From Pseudomonas sp. PA15(2017) (GTDB lineage Bacteria; Pseudomonadota; Gammaproteobacteria; Pseudomonadales; Pseudomonadaceae), in NCBI RefSeq assembly GCF_001945395.1, contig NZ_MSXV01000002.1, forward strand, positions 124,001 to 188,000: 64,000 nucleotides of DNA, read 5' to 3'. The first letter of the stretch is position 1. Each line of letters begins with the position of its first letter. A model generated the notes under the pieces. It searched no databases. It was not told the DNA's origin and saw nothing but the letters and a program-made list of their open reading frames with translations. Below are positions 18,633-27,976 of this stretch, in pieces. Both the position numbers and the translations under genes were made by a program.

Positions 18633-19166
18633 ATGCGTTACCTGTTATTGGCCCTGCTGTTGCTGAGCGGCCTCGCCCGCGCTGAACTTCCCGAAACCGA
18701 CTGGCTCGACCTGATGCCCGAAGAGGATCAGCGTGCGCTCGAGCAGATGCCGGAAATCGTCCACAACGGCCCCGAAGCTGCCGGGTCGTTCGATAGCAAG
18801 GGCGGTTTGAAGCAGCAGGAAAAGGGCCTGCCCGCCGTCATGTATTCGGCCAAGACCGTGTCGAGCATGAACGGCAAGACCGTCCGCCTCGGTGGCTACC
18901 CGGTGCCGCTGGAAACCGACAACGCCGGGCGCAGCACGCTGTTCTTCCTGGTGCCATACCCCGGCGCCTGCATCCACGTGCCACCACCGCCGCCGAATCA
19001 ACTGGTACTGGTGCGCTATCCCAAGGGCATCGCCCTCGACGACATCTACGAGCCGCTTTGGGTCAATGGCACGCTGAAGATCGAGCCCGTCAGCAACGAC
19101 TTGGCAGACGCCGCCTACGCGCTGGATGCCAGCAGCGCGAGGATGGTCGAGGAACACGATTTATAG
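18633..19166 (+). CDS. DUF3299 exported protein
   Basis: 177 residues with a short signal peptide (LLLALLLLSGLARA). The mature part contains VRLGGYPVPLE, LFFLVPYPGACIHVPPPPPNQ and a WVNGTL segment, characteristic of DUF3299. The C-x-H plus poly-proline loop could be a metal site, which is inference. A periplasmic location is expected; the biochemical role is unknown. It lies 61 bases after the small membrane protein gene, and the same neighbour order occurs in other pseudomonads as I recall. Confidence 0.85.
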   Translation: MRYLLLALLLLSGLARAELPETDWLDLMPEEDQRALEQMPEIVHNGPEAAGSFDSKGGLKQQEKGLPAVMYSAKTVSSMNGKTVRLGGYPVPLETDNAGRSTLFFLVPYPGACIHVPPPPPNQLVLVRYPKGIALDDIYEPLWVNGTLKIEPVSNDLADAAYALDASSARMVEEHDL

Positions 19167-19247
19167 GGCCATAAGCCGCTCTTGCATCCTGCATTGCTCA
19201 CTCAGCTCCGCACACGTGTAACTGCTGCTCAGGCCACTGAGCCCTCA

Positions 19248-19370
19248 TGTGCAAGAAGTTGCGCACCGAGCTGTGGATAAACCTGTTGAAAACCTACCCA
19301 GTCCTTTGCGTGCCATGCCGTTCCAGGCACTGCGCAAGAAGTTGCACAGTGCTGCGCAACTTCTTGCGCA
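19248..19370. promoter_or_regulatory. three dyads TGCGCAA-N4-TTGCGCA upstream of hcp
   Basis: Copies lie at 19248-19265 (one half-site change), 19331-19348 (one change) and 19353-19370 (perfect). The centre is GAAG, or CTTC in the inverted third copy. Centre-to-centre distances are 83 and 22 bases, close to whole helical turns, as expected for protein sites on one face of DNA. Copies two and three could also fold as a 15-bp hairpin followed by CTTTT, so a terminator for the DUF3299 gene is the alternative. The rest of the 373-bp gap is AT-richer and probably holds the hcp promoter. Confidence 0.6.
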
Positions 19371-19539
19371 CTTTTCCGGACCGTCGTCAGTAGTTTGGAG
19401 AAATGCTCCCTCGTTTATTTCCTAAGTCGTTGATAGTTATTGTTATTTTTAAATCAGGCATGCGGCTTGTATAGGGAGTTATCACCCTTACGGCGATTCA
19501 GCCCGGGCACTTCAACTGATTAAGCAAGGAGAGCATCCC

Positions 19540-20058
19540 ATGGCAACACCAGCGTACATGTCCATCACTGGCGAGAAACAAGGCCTGATCACTGCCGGCG
19601 CATTCACCGCCGACTCGGTTGGCAACACCTATCAGGAAGGCCACGAAGACCAGGTCATGGTTCAAGGCTTCAGCCACGAAGTGATCATCCCGCGTGACCC
19701 GCAGTCGGGCCAGCCGACCGGTCAGCGCGTGCACAAGCCTGTTGTGATTACCAAGGTATTCGACAAGGCATCGCCGCTGCTGCTGGCTGCCCTGACCTCC
19801 GGCGAGCGCATGACCAGCATCGAAATCCAGTGGTTCCGCACCTCGGCTCAGGGTACCCAAGAGCACTACTACACCACCAAACTTGAAGACGCGATCATCG
19901 TCGACATCAAGGACTACATGCACAACTGCCAGGACCCGTCCAACGCTCACTTCACCCACCTGGAAGACGTGCACTTCACCTATCGCAAAATCACCTGGAC
20001 CCACGAAGTCTCCGGTACTTCGGGCTCCGATGATTGGCGCTCCCCAGTCGCTGGCTAA
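19540..20058 (+). CDS. hcp: type VI secretion Hcp tube protein
   Basis: 172 residues, the normal length for the Hcp1-family hexamer that builds the T6SS inner tube and is itself exported. Recognisable by the ITGEKQGLITAGAF start, FSHEVIIPRDPQSGQPTGQRVHKP and the HEVSGTSGSDDWRSP end. GCAAGGAGA precedes the ATG. No sheath, baseplate or membrane-complex genes are nearby, so this is a satellite hcp-vgrG-effector island that relies on a main T6SS cluster elsewhere. Confidence 0.96.
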   Translation: MATPAYMSITGEKQGLITAGAFTADSVGNTYQEGHEDQVMVQGFSHEVIIPRDPQSGQPTGQRVHKPVVITKVFDKASPLLLAALTSGERMTSIEIQWFRTSAQGTQEHYYTTKLEDAIIVDIKDYMHNCQDPSNAHFTHLEDVHFTYRKITWTHEVSGTSGSDDWRSPVAG

Positions 20059-20181
20059 GCCAACCGACTGTTCAGCACCGGCCAGCCCAGCTGGCCGGTG
20101 CTGTTTACGCTTATCCAGAATGCCAGTGGCCGTCCCTGACAGGGATCGGCGGTGGCCGCAGCACTGCACGAGGAACATCGG

Positions 20182-22224
20182 ATGTTCGCGCCAGCCAACC
20201 AGACGCACTTCAGCCTGACCGTAGAAGGCCTGTCGACCGACTTGCAGGTGTTCACGCTCACCGGGCGTGAAGCCATCAGTGAACCGTTCGCCTTCGACGT
20301 GGAACTGGTCAGCGAGCAATCTGCCCTGGACCTTGAAACCCTGCTGCACAAACCGGCGTTCCTGCAGCTTTGCCCAGATGGCAGCGGCATTCATGGCCTG
20401 CTTTACCGTGTTGCCCAAGGTGAATCCGGCAAGCGCTTGACCCGTTACGCGGTCACCCTGCGCCCGCAGCTCGCCTATCTGGCCCACCGCATCAACCAGC
20501 GCATCTTCCAGAACCTCAATGTGCCGGCCATCATCGGCCAGGTGCTCGAAGAGCATGGCATCCAACGCGACGCCTACGAATTCAAAGCCGGGTCGGTTTA
20601 TCCCGAGCGCGTTTACTGCGTTCAGTACGATGAATCGGACCTGCAGTTCATCCAGCGACTGTGCGAGGAAGAAGGGCTCCACTACCACTTCCAGCACAGC
20701 AGCACGGCCCACAAGCTGGTCTTTGGCGATGACCAGACGGTGTTTCCGAAACTGGCGCCCGTGGCCTACCAGCAGGACTCCGGCATGGTCGCCAATGACC
20801 CGGTCATCAAGCGCTTCGATCTGCGCCTGGAAACCCGCACCAGCCGCACGACCCGCCGCGATTACGATTTCGAAAAACCGCGCCTGAAGCTGGAAAGCGA
20901 GCACCGTGGCGATGCTTTGCCCGACCTCGAAGATTATGACTACCCCGGCCGTTTCATGGACCGTGAGCGCGGCAAGCACTTGGCCAAACGGGCACTCGAA
21001 CGTCACCGCAGCGACTACCAGCTGGCTGAAGGTAAAAGCGATCAGCCACTCTTGGTCAGCGGTCATTTCCTCGCCCTGACCGGGCACCCCAAGGCCAAAT
21101 GGAATGACCTGTGGCTGCTCACCGAAATCCTCCATGAGGGCAAGCAACCCCAGGTGCTTGAAGAGTCGATCACCAGCGATACCACCGACCTGAAGGACGA
21201 CTTCCACCAGGGCTACCGTAACCGCTTCAAGGCCACCCCCTGGGACGTACCCAACCGCCCGACCCTGAAGCATCCCAAACCGCGCCTGCTCGGTAGTCAG
21301 AGCGCTGTGGTCACAGGACCGAAAGGCGAAGAGATCCACTGCGACGAGTACGGCCGCGTCAAAGTGCAGTTCCACTGGGACCGTGAGGGCCAGGCCGACG
21401 ACAAGACCAGCTGCTGGCTGCGCGTGTCCAGCGCCTGGGCGGGTGCTCAGTACGGTGGTATCGCCATCCCACGCATCGGCATGGAAGTGCTGGTCACCTT
21501 CCTCGAAGGAGACCCCGACCAGCCGCTGATCACCGGCTGCCTGTACCACAAGGAAAACGTCGCTCCCTACGACCTACCCGCCAACAAGACCCGCAGCACC
21601 TTCAAGACCCTGAGCTCACCCGGCGGCAGCGGCTACAACGAGCTGCGCATCGAAGACAGGAAAGGCCAGGAACAGATCTACCTGCACGCCCAGCGCGACT
21701 GGGACGAGAACGTCCAGAACAACCAGAAGATTCGCGTCGGCAACGAGCGCCACGACACCGTCGAGCAAAACAGCTACAGCGAATTCAAGGCCGAAGAGCA
21801 CCACACCGTGCATGCCGACCGCAAGGTCGAGGCACGTGCCGACGACCACCTCACCGTGGGCGTGAACCAGCACGTGCAGATCGGCACCGGCCAGTTCATC
21901 GAAGCCGGCCAGGAAATCCACCTCAGCAGCGGCCTGAAGGTCGTGCTCGAAGCCGGTAGCGAACTGACCCTCAAGGCCGGCGGCAGCTTTATCAAGATCG
22001 ATGGCGGCGGCGTCACCCTCAGCGGGGCGGTGGTCAACATCAACTCGGGGGGCAGTGCGGGCAGTGGCACCGGCGCGGCACCGATACTGCCGGGGCCGCT
22101 GAGGCAGGCGGATGCGGATAAGGCAGGGAAGCTGTTGATACCCGCGCAGCGACAAGCGCTACTACAGAAAAAACCGTTATGCGCCATCTGTGAAGCCGCC
22201 AAAAAGGAGGCTAACAATGCATGA
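20182..22224 (+). CDS. vgrG: type VI secretion spike protein VgrG
   Basis: A 680-residue VgrG: gp27-like base at about 5-370, gp5 OB-fold around 385-470 (KVQFHWDREGQADDKTSCWLR then SSAWAGAQYGG), followed by an extended beta-helical needle (RVGNERHDTVEQNSYSEFK and VEARADDHLTVGVNQHVQIG). A C-terminal tail of about 50 residues with CAICEAAKK has no enzymatic domain visible. ATG 20182 follows GAGGAA; ten extra upstream residues in frame lack a site. It overlaps the adaptor gene by 8 bp. It delivers the effector encoded two genes downstream. Confidence 0.95.
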   Translation: MFAPANQTHFSLTVEGLSTDLQVFTLTGREAISEPFAFDVELVSEQSALDLETLLHKPAFLQLCPDGSGIHGLLYRVAQGESGKRLTRYAVTLRPQLAYLAHRINQRIFQNLNVPAIIGQVLEEHGIQRDAYEFKAGSVYPERVYCVQYDESDLQFIQRLCEEEGLHYHFQHSSTAHKLVFGDDQTVFPKLAPVAYQQDSGMVANDPVIKRFDLRLETRTSRTTRRDYDFEKPRLKLESEHRGDALPDLEDYDYPGRFMDRERGKHLAKRALERHRSDYQLAEGKSDQPLLVSGHFLALTGHPKAKWNDLWLLTEILHEGKQPQVLEESITSDTTDLKDDFHQGYRNRFKATPWDVPNRPTLKHPKPRLLGSQSAVVTGPKGEEIHCDEYGRVKVQFHWDREGQADDKTSCWLRVSSAWAGAQYGGIAIPRIGMEVLVTFLEGDPDQPLITGCLYHKENVAPYDLPANKTRSTFKTLSSPGGSGYNELRIEDRKGQEQIYLHAQRDWDENVQNNQKIRVGNERHDTVEQNSYSEFKAEEHHTVHADRKVEARADDHLTVGVNQHVQIGTGQFIEAGQEIHLSSGLKVVLEAGSELTLKAGGSFIKIDGGGVTLSGAVVNINSGGSAGSGTGAAPILPGPLRQADADKAGKLLIPAQRQALLQKKPLCAICEAAKKEANNA

Positions 22225-23095
22225 GCTAGCAATGCCAGCGCTGCCTAGCGATCTACCCTGGAAAAAGAACAGCTACCTGCTGCTTGATGCCGTCAGCGTG
22301 GAAGCCTTGCCCCAAAAACTATATCAGTGGTCGGAAAACCCTATCTTCGAACCACTGTATTTGGGCACCGAATTGCAGGAGTTGATTGATCTTTCACCCT
22401 GCTTAATCACATTACGAGGTCCGCATGATCCGCTAGTGCGTGTTTTCCTCGATAACGTTAGCCAGGAATGGGGATACTTGGCTTTCAGCGATGCAGGCTT
22501 CGACGAAGCCTTGCAACACCTTCGTTGGCTACGGCAGGTCAATGTTCAAAACGGTGAAACTGCTCTCCTACGCCTAGCAGACCCGTCTGTCGCCCATCAT
22601 TTATTTGCAGTAGGCACGCCCACGCTGTTCGGCCCATTTGACCGGATATGCACGCCTGATTCGCTGGATGGGGTTTGGCATACTCACCAACGCACCAGTG
22701 CGCTGGTTGAACAGGATCACTCGCAACTCTATTGTCTGAACGAAAGGGAGCTGAACGCGCTGAGTGAGGTGAGTTTCCGCCAAACCGTCATTTCAGTGGG
22801 CAAGCACCTGGACACCTTCTTCCCCGACTACAAAACCAATATCCAAGGCCGGGATCGTGTCCGTCACATACGCGACCTGGCCGAACGTGCCTACCGAAAC
22901 GGCATGTGCTCCGAGCGCGAGATATTGCTCTTCGCCAATGTGTTCGGATTTCTAGGCGAGCAGCCTTTGCAGAATCACCCAGACCTTGAACACCTGCTAA
23001 ACGAACGCTCATCACTTTCGCCTAGTCAGCGGGTGGAGCAGGCCGCTCGCTTGGCCGAGCAACGCGCCACAGAGGCACAAGGGACGCTCTCATGA
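22217..23095 (+). CDS. DUF4123 T6SS effector adaptor
   Basis: 292 residues. The N-terminal two-fifths (YLLLDAVSVEALPQKLYQWS, FEPLYLGTELQELIDLSPCL, FRWLRQV-like HLRWLRQVNVQNG, LRLADPSV) is the DUF4123/Tap domain that loads effectors onto VgrG. A charged helical C-terminal half probably contacts the effector. AGGAGG is seven bases before ATG 22217. Its start overlaps vgrG by 8 bp and its stop overlaps the effector ATG (ATGA), so the three are coupled. GC content falls from here to about 27100, a sign of acquired cargo. Confidence 0.88.
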   Translation: MHELAMPALPSDLPWKKNSYLLLDAVSVEALPQKLYQWSENPIFEPLYLGTELQELIDLSPCLITLRGPHDPLVRVFLDNVSQEWGYLAFSDAGFDEALQHLRWLRQVNVQNGETALLRLADPSVAHHLFAVGTPTLFGPFDRICTPDSLDGVWHTHQRTSALVEQDHSQLYCLNERELNALSEVSFRQTVISVGKHLDTFFPDYKTNIQGRDRVRHIRDLAERAYRNGMCSEREILLFANVFGFLGEQPLQNHPDLEHLLNERSSLSPSQRVEQAARLAEQRATEAQGTLS

Positions 23096-26000
23096 CAGCG
23101 CAAACACCTCCTCGCGGCAACGCAAACCTTGCTGCAAATGCGGCATCGTGCGGTGACAGCCGCTCCGCTACCAGCACCTGCCCACTGATGAAGACCAAGG
23201 TGCAACTGCTGCCCCTGCGCTATGGGTTGACCGAGCGAGTCGATCCATCCACCGAATTGACGATGCCCTTCGCTTTGCAGAGCAGGCCTTTAGGCATACG
23301 CCTGGTTCGCGATGGTTTTCTTTACACCATAGACAGCAGTACGGGCTACCTGCACGAATATCGGATCGAGCGAGCGGCCATCACCAAGCTGCTATGGAAG
23401 GGCATGGAAGTCCGTGCGGATGTCCGCAGTAGTGCTGTCGGCGAACCACATCTCATCTTCCCGAGAAGCAGCAAGCTATATGTGGCCTACTCGGAATTGC
23501 AGTGGACCGCACGCAAATGCACTCAGGTTCTGGCAGGCCCAAAAGATCGCGAACACTTCATGCAGGCTGTCGACCTACGCCAAGCAGACCCGCAGCGAGG
23601 CGGCACGCACTTGTTGACCCGGCAGCAAGCTGAGAAGTGGCTGGCAGAAATCGTACAGAACAAGGTACATATCGACGAAAAAGGCCAGCAGACCTTTCCC
23701 GAACACCAGCGCCAGCCGACCAGCGCAGGTGAGCCCCACCCCGAAGAGCAGCAAGCCTACACCTGGGAAAACCCGCCGCTGTTTCGCGATACCCAGATAG
23801 GTGAGCTGACGGCGAAGATTCTCCCGGCGCACGAGCACAATGCACTGTTTCTGGTACTACGCGACGATATCGGCGTAATGCGCGACCTAGCCAACTACCA
23901 AGACAAGGTTGTCGGCTGGATCGAGCAATGGATTGGTGGCGGCGCACAGCCGGGAGCCAACGAGCGCGATTATGTGATTGCCTGCTATATCGAGTCGCTC
24001 TCGCAAATCAGCGACACTGATTTCGACAAACTATCCAGCCACTCGGAATCACCGGCCGTAAAGGCCATGCTGAGCAAGCTGGAAGCACTACCCGAGCCAG
24101 ACCGCACCCAGAGCCGCGGTGCAGTCCTAACCTTTCTCAACAACAACGAGCCCTATCCCCCTGTCGACAGCAGGGATCACCCGGCAGAACTCAAGGCAGA
24201 GCTGGATGCGATACGGCTGTCCAGCCGCCGCTCCGGCGCGGTCGGCTTCGGCCTACCGCTGACGTTAACACGTGCTACCGAGCGCTATTACACCCGGGCC
24301 AAACTGCTCGACCTTGGCGCTCAGCGTGCATTCGTCGAAAACGAACTCGACGCCCTTATCGCCCTTAGGAAGGAACAACGTGGGCGGGTCAAGGACATGC
24401 TGAGTGGTGCCAAGTTCGGCCAGCGCGGCATCGACGACCTGATCGACCGGCCCGCCATGGACGCCTTCCTGGCAAACAATCGGCCGAATCTGTCGCGCTG
24501 GAACGCATTGCTCGACCGCATCACCGCAGACCGCACGCAGATGGTCATCGAGCATCGTTTCCACCGCGCAGCCTGGTACTACGACACCCAACAGGCCAAG
24601 CAAATCGGGCTGGCGTTTGCCACGCAATACGCTTGCCTGAAGGACATCTGCCGCAGTGATACAGCCAGCGAAGCGCTATACGCCTGGCTCGAGGAAAATC
24701 CTCAGTACGACCGCCCCCTGTTCCATACCCTGGCACTGAACGAGCAGAGCACGCTGGCCGTGCAATACACGCTAATCAGCGTGGCAAGCTACGCCTTACT
24801 CAATGCTCTGGCCGAGTGGAAGAAAAAACTTAAGACTCTTGAGCAAGGTAAACTGCCAGCGCTCGACGAACTGCCAGAGGCCACCCGCGCCGCGGCGGCC
24901 AGTGCCCAGGGCGCATTCGACCCAGCCCTAACAGTGGGCATAAATAGTGCCATGAAGGCCTTCTACCAGGGGATAGGCCAACAGAAGGTGCCGGAACTGG
25001 ACGCACTGTTCCGCAAGCTGCCCAAGGTAATGCCCGCACGCCTGCTCGATGCCGCGCAGCACACAGGACTGACCTTCACCTTCGCCAGTGACGCGGAAAA
25101 AGCCGTATTGCAACGCGATCTGCGCGGGGTAATCGACAACCGCCAGGAACTGAGTCGCCTGGTCAAGGAGCGCAAGCGGGTCAAAGCCAGCGCTGGGCAT
25201 AAGTCACCCAGTGCCCAGGCGCTGCTGGCCGATATTCGCCGCGTCCGCACCCAGCTCGATGCGCTTGAGCCGCGCCTGGCAGCAGCCCTTAGCCCGATTG
25301 CCGAACTACCAGAAAACAACGTTCGCGTTGCAGGTGCGGCGCCAGGGCGTGCCGGTATCACCCTTATCCTGCCGCCCGCCCAGTTGCAGGAAGTGGCGAG
25401 TGGCCTGCGCAATCTGCGCAATGGTTACAGCACTGCCCGCAACTTCAACAAGCTAGGGGATGGCGTGGGGCTGGCCATATTCGTGGCGCAGATGGTCAAT
25501 CTGGTGCAGACCTGGCGTGAGATCCTCACGCAAGCGAAAGACGAGCGGAAGTGGAGGCCACTCGTGAACTCGCTGTTCGCCACCAGTGCCGCAGGCTTTG
25601 CAGCCGCCCAGGCGATTGCCGATACGGCCCTCAATGCACGTAGCGCGCAACTGGTGCAGGGCTTGCAGAACCATGCACTGGAGGCCGTGCATGTGCAGAT
25701 GGGTAAACTGCATGTACTTTTAGGGGGCGTTAGCTACCTGACAGGTACAGTAGCCTCTATCATGAGTAGCCAGGATCACTATGGTAATTGGCTGGGGGCA
25801 ATACGTAGTGGTAATGCCCAGGCTCAGCAGGGTGCAGCTATGGCGCTAGCCGGCTCTGGCGGAATGATAGCCAGTAATGCCTATGGTGCGTTGCACACCG
25901 CTAATGCCTATCGCGGCGTTATTCAGGCTTCTAGCCCTGTAGCTAAACGTGCCGCTTGGGCAGTAGCTGGCACCCGACTCTCTAGTGTGTTCCTACGTTT

Positions 26001-26703
26001 CAATATCGCCGGCGCCCTGTTTACCGCCCTAGAGCTGGGCGGTACCTGGTGGTACAACCGCAACAATACGTCGCCCCGCGACAACTGGCTGCTGACCACG
26101 CCTTGGAGCCGTGATGCCAGCAAACGGCAGAGTTACAGCCTGGCCACCTATCAACAACGCTTGCTCGGAGTGATGCAGGCACCGGCAGTAAGGGTCGAGC
26201 AAGGCAGCCATGGCAGTTGGTGGCGCGACTTGCTAATGTCGCCTGCGAGCAGCGAAATCACCCTTTCCCTGCCAGGGCTGAGCCAGGCGGCGCTGGCTAG
26301 GCCGCTGGCTGGTCGCCCTAACGCGCGCCTCAGCCTCGCTGCGTACCGTATCCGCTCGGTGCGTTACGAGCGTGGGCATACCCAAGTACAGTGGCAGCCT
26401 ATCAGCGAACTGATCATTGACGACTTGTTGCCTACCGGCACTGATCCCCTGAGGCTGCTCATACCGCGACCGGCGCCTTTGACAGGCATTACCGGGGGAA
26501 TTCCCAATGAAGAGCTGCTGCTGGAAATCGTGATCGAAACGCTGGACGAGCAAGGCCGCTACCGGCCCGAGCACCATAGGATCCGCCTTGCCCCGCACCG
26601 GGAAGGTGACTACGCCCCGAGCCAGCACACGCCACAGGGCCAGGCTGCAAGCTTGCTGTCGGTCGACCCATTTTTGCTGCCGGAACCCGACAATGCCAAA
26701 TGA
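23092..26703 (+). CDS. T6SS effector, VasX-like, putative membrane-active toxin
   Basis: 1203 residues with no signal peptide. The N-terminal region, with CPLMKTKVQLLPLRYGL near residue 30 and GFLYTIDSSTGYLHEYRI near 83, matches the N-terminal domain of VasX/BTH_I2691-type effectors. The middle is charged and helical. The C-terminal third has hydrophobic glycine/alanine-rich segments near residues 791, 826, 872, 913 and 970 (GVGLAIFVAQMV, LHVLLGGVSYLTG, FNIAGALFTALELGG), consistent with membrane insertion. About 200 soluble residues follow. It is encoded between the DUF4123 adaptor and a membrane protein likely to give immunity. Pore formation is inferred from VasX; no enzyme motif was found. 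Confidence 0.8.
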   Translation: MTAQTPPRGNANLAANAASCGDSRSATSTCPLMKTKVQLLPLRYGLTERVDPSTELTMPFALQSRPLGIRLVRDGFLYTIDSSTGYLHEYRIERAAITKLLWKGMEVRADVRSSAVGEPHLIFPRSSKLYVAYSELQWTARKCTQVLAGPKDREHFMQAVDLRQADPQRGGTHLLTRQQAEKWLAEIVQNKVHIDEKGQQTFPEHQRQPTSAGEPHPEEQQAYTWENPPLFRDTQIGELTAKILPAHEHNALFLVLRDDIGVMRDLANYQDKVVGWIEQWIGGGAQPGANERDYVIACYIESLSQISDTDFDKLSSHSESPAVKAMLSKLEALPEPDRTQSRGAVLTFLNNNEPYPPVDSRDHPAELKAELDAIRLSSRRSGAVGFGLPLTLTRATERYYTRAKLLDLGAQRAFVENELDALIALRKEQRGRVKDMLSGAKFGQRGIDDLIDRPAMDAFLANNRPNLSRWNALLDRITADRTQMVIEHRFHRAAWYYDTQQAKQIGLAFATQYACLKDICRSDTASEALYAWLEENPQYDRPLFHTLALNEQSTLAVQYTLISVASYALLNALAEWKKKLKTLEQGKLPALDELPEATRAAAASAQGAFDPALTVGINSAMKAFYQGIGQQKVPELDALFRKLPKVMPARLLDAAQHTGLTFTFASDAEKAVLQRDLRGVIDNRQELSRLVKERKRVKASAGHKSPSAQALLADIRRVRTQLDALEPRLAAALSPIAELPENNVRVAGAAPGRAGITLILPPAQLQEVASGLRNLRNGYSTARNFNKLGDGVGLAIFVAQMVNLVQTWREILTQAKDERKWRPLVNSLFATSAAGFAAAQAIADTALNARSAQLVQGLQNHALEAVHVQMGKLHVLLGGVSYLTGTVASIMSSQDHYGNWLGAIRSGNAQAQQGAAMALAGSGGMIASNAYGALHTANAYRGVIQASSPVAKRAAWAVAGTRLSSVFLRFNIAGALFTALELGGTWWYNRNNTSPRDNWLLTTPWSRDASKRQSYSLATYQQRLLGVMQAPAVRVEQGSHGSWWRDLLMSPASSEITLSLPGLSQAALARPLAGRPNARLSLAAYRIRSVRYERGHTQVQWQPISELIIDDLLPTGTDPLRLLIPRPAPLTGITGGIPNEELLLEIVIETLDEQGRYRPEHHRIRLAPHREGDYAPSQHTPQGQAASLLSVDPFLLPEPDNAK

Positions 26704-27832
26704 TAAGCCCATGGATGCACCCTCCCTTGAGCTGGATAAGAAACATAGCGCAGGCGATATAGTTAGCTTCCCTGGCGGCCTAGTAAGCTACCTAGCCCCC
26801 ATGCCATTACCCACTGGCCAACCGGCTCAGGACTATGCTCATGCAGTAGGCGAGGTCAACGATACCTATCTGGATTTCGGGGTTGGGTTGCCCAACGTGT
26901 TTGCCTGGCAGTACCAGTTAGGTGGTCCGTTTACGATTTGGATCATGTCCGCTGTCTTATTCCCCCTACTAATGTTTCTGGGCACTCCATTATTGGGGGG
27001 GGGGCTTAATGACTCACTAGACATGGCCGTTGGGGTTTTTGAGCATGGGGTTCCGGTAGTATCACTTGTTGCAATTTTCTTTATATTGATGTTCCTATTC
27101 GGGTCATGGCGGCATCATGCTAAATACAAAAAGGTCATCCCCACCCGTTTCAACCGCCAACGCCGCGAGGTCTGCTTCGTCCCAGAAGGTCATACCGAAC
27201 CGATCTTCGTCCGCTGGGAGTCGCTCAGTGCCTGGGTGATCCAAGCCCAGGGCGCCACCCAGTACGGCATCCAGCGCCAGTACGCCATGGGCGTAGGTTT
27301 CCATCATGCCGAGAGTGGCCAAGACTTCTCCCTGGAGTTTCCCTGTGCCGGCCTACCTCTGGCCATCGCCAACTGGGAGGCGATCCGCGCCTATATGGAA
27401 TATCAGGTGCACAGCCTCAAGGAAATTCAGGACCCGCTCGACCTGCAAGGCCCGGATGACCCGCCTCACGAAGGCCTTCACACCTTCCGCAACGCCCGCG
27501 AACGCATGCGCCGCCGCTACAGTGAAGGCGAGGTGGGCGGGTTCTACGTATTTGGCTGGTACCTCTACCATGTGATGACCCTGTGGACGCTGCCCTTCCG
27601 CCTTACCGAATGGGAAATTGGCCGGATCAAGCGCATACACCGTCAAGACATCCCCGAGACCCTGCAAGCTTGGTCACAGCCCCTGCCCAAAGAACAATGG
27701 GCCAAGCCCAGTGAAGAGCTGCAGCGCCAAAGCCAGCAGGTAGAAATGCTGCGCCAACGCGACCCGCAGCGCTCGATCATCGATATCTTTGCCGAGGTGC
27801 AACGCAGCCACTGTGCTACCCGTACGGGCTGA
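26693..27832 (+). CDS. DUF6708-type membrane protein, probable effector immunity protein
   Basis: 379 residues. Two transmembrane segments lie at about 83-104 and 121-143 (FTIWIMSAVLFPLLMFLG, VPVVSLVAIFFILMFLFG). A cytoplasmic domain follows, with RFNRQRREVCFVPEGH and a tryptophan-rich core typical of the DUF6708 proteins found beside T6SS effectors. ATG 26693 overlaps the effector stop by 11 bp; a second ATG at 26711 is possible. A membrane immunity protein suits a membrane-active toxin. The first 300 bases are unusually AT-rich and include an 8-G run near 26996, while the distal half has normal Pseudomonas composition. Confidence 0.72.
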   Translation: MPNDKPMDAPSLELDKKHSAGDIVSFPGGLVSYLAPMPLPTGQPAQDYAHAVGEVNDTYLDFGVGLPNVFAWQYQLGGPFTIWIMSAVLFPLLMFLGTPLLGGGLNDSLDMAVGVFEHGVPVVSLVAIFFILMFLFGSWRHHAKYKKVIPTRFNRQRREVCFVPEGHTEPIFVRWESLSAWVIQAQGATQYGIQRQYAMGVGFHHAESGQDFSLEFPCAGLPLAIANWEAIRAYMEYQVHSLKEIQDPLDLQGPDDPPHEGLHTFRNARERMRRRYSEGEVGGFYVFGWYLYHVMTLWTLPFRLTEWEIGRIKRIHRQDIPETLQAWSQPLPKEQWAKPSEELQRQSQQVEMLRQRDPQRSIIDIFAEVQRSHCATRTG

Positions 27833-27976
27833 TCTTGGACAGCCAAGCTAGCCGACCCGCAGGGACGATAGCTTTGCACGTCACTGCAACTCGAATGGGT
27901 CGCAACCTGATGCACTAGGCTTGCGAGCGCTGGCGCCTGGCTCTAAGGTGCGGCTTTCGCACCTAGCGCCCTGTCG

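Noticed and set aside
19272..19280. TGTGGATAA, a perfect DnaA-box match
   Set aside because: A single isolated copy; no cluster, AT-rich unwinding region or dnaA gene nearby, so no origin is called.
19371..19539. Sigma-54 promoter for hcp
   Set aside because: No GG-N10-GC pair is present on the plus strand in this stretch.
20152..20181. Ten extra residues at the VgrG N-terminus
   Set aside because: GAGGAA lies between this start and ATG 20182, and the shorter form matches the usual VgrG opening.
26588..26692. Longer N-terminus for the immunity-like protein
   Set aside because: It would overlap the effector gene by more than 100 bases without a ribosome site; ATG 26693 or 26711 is more likely.
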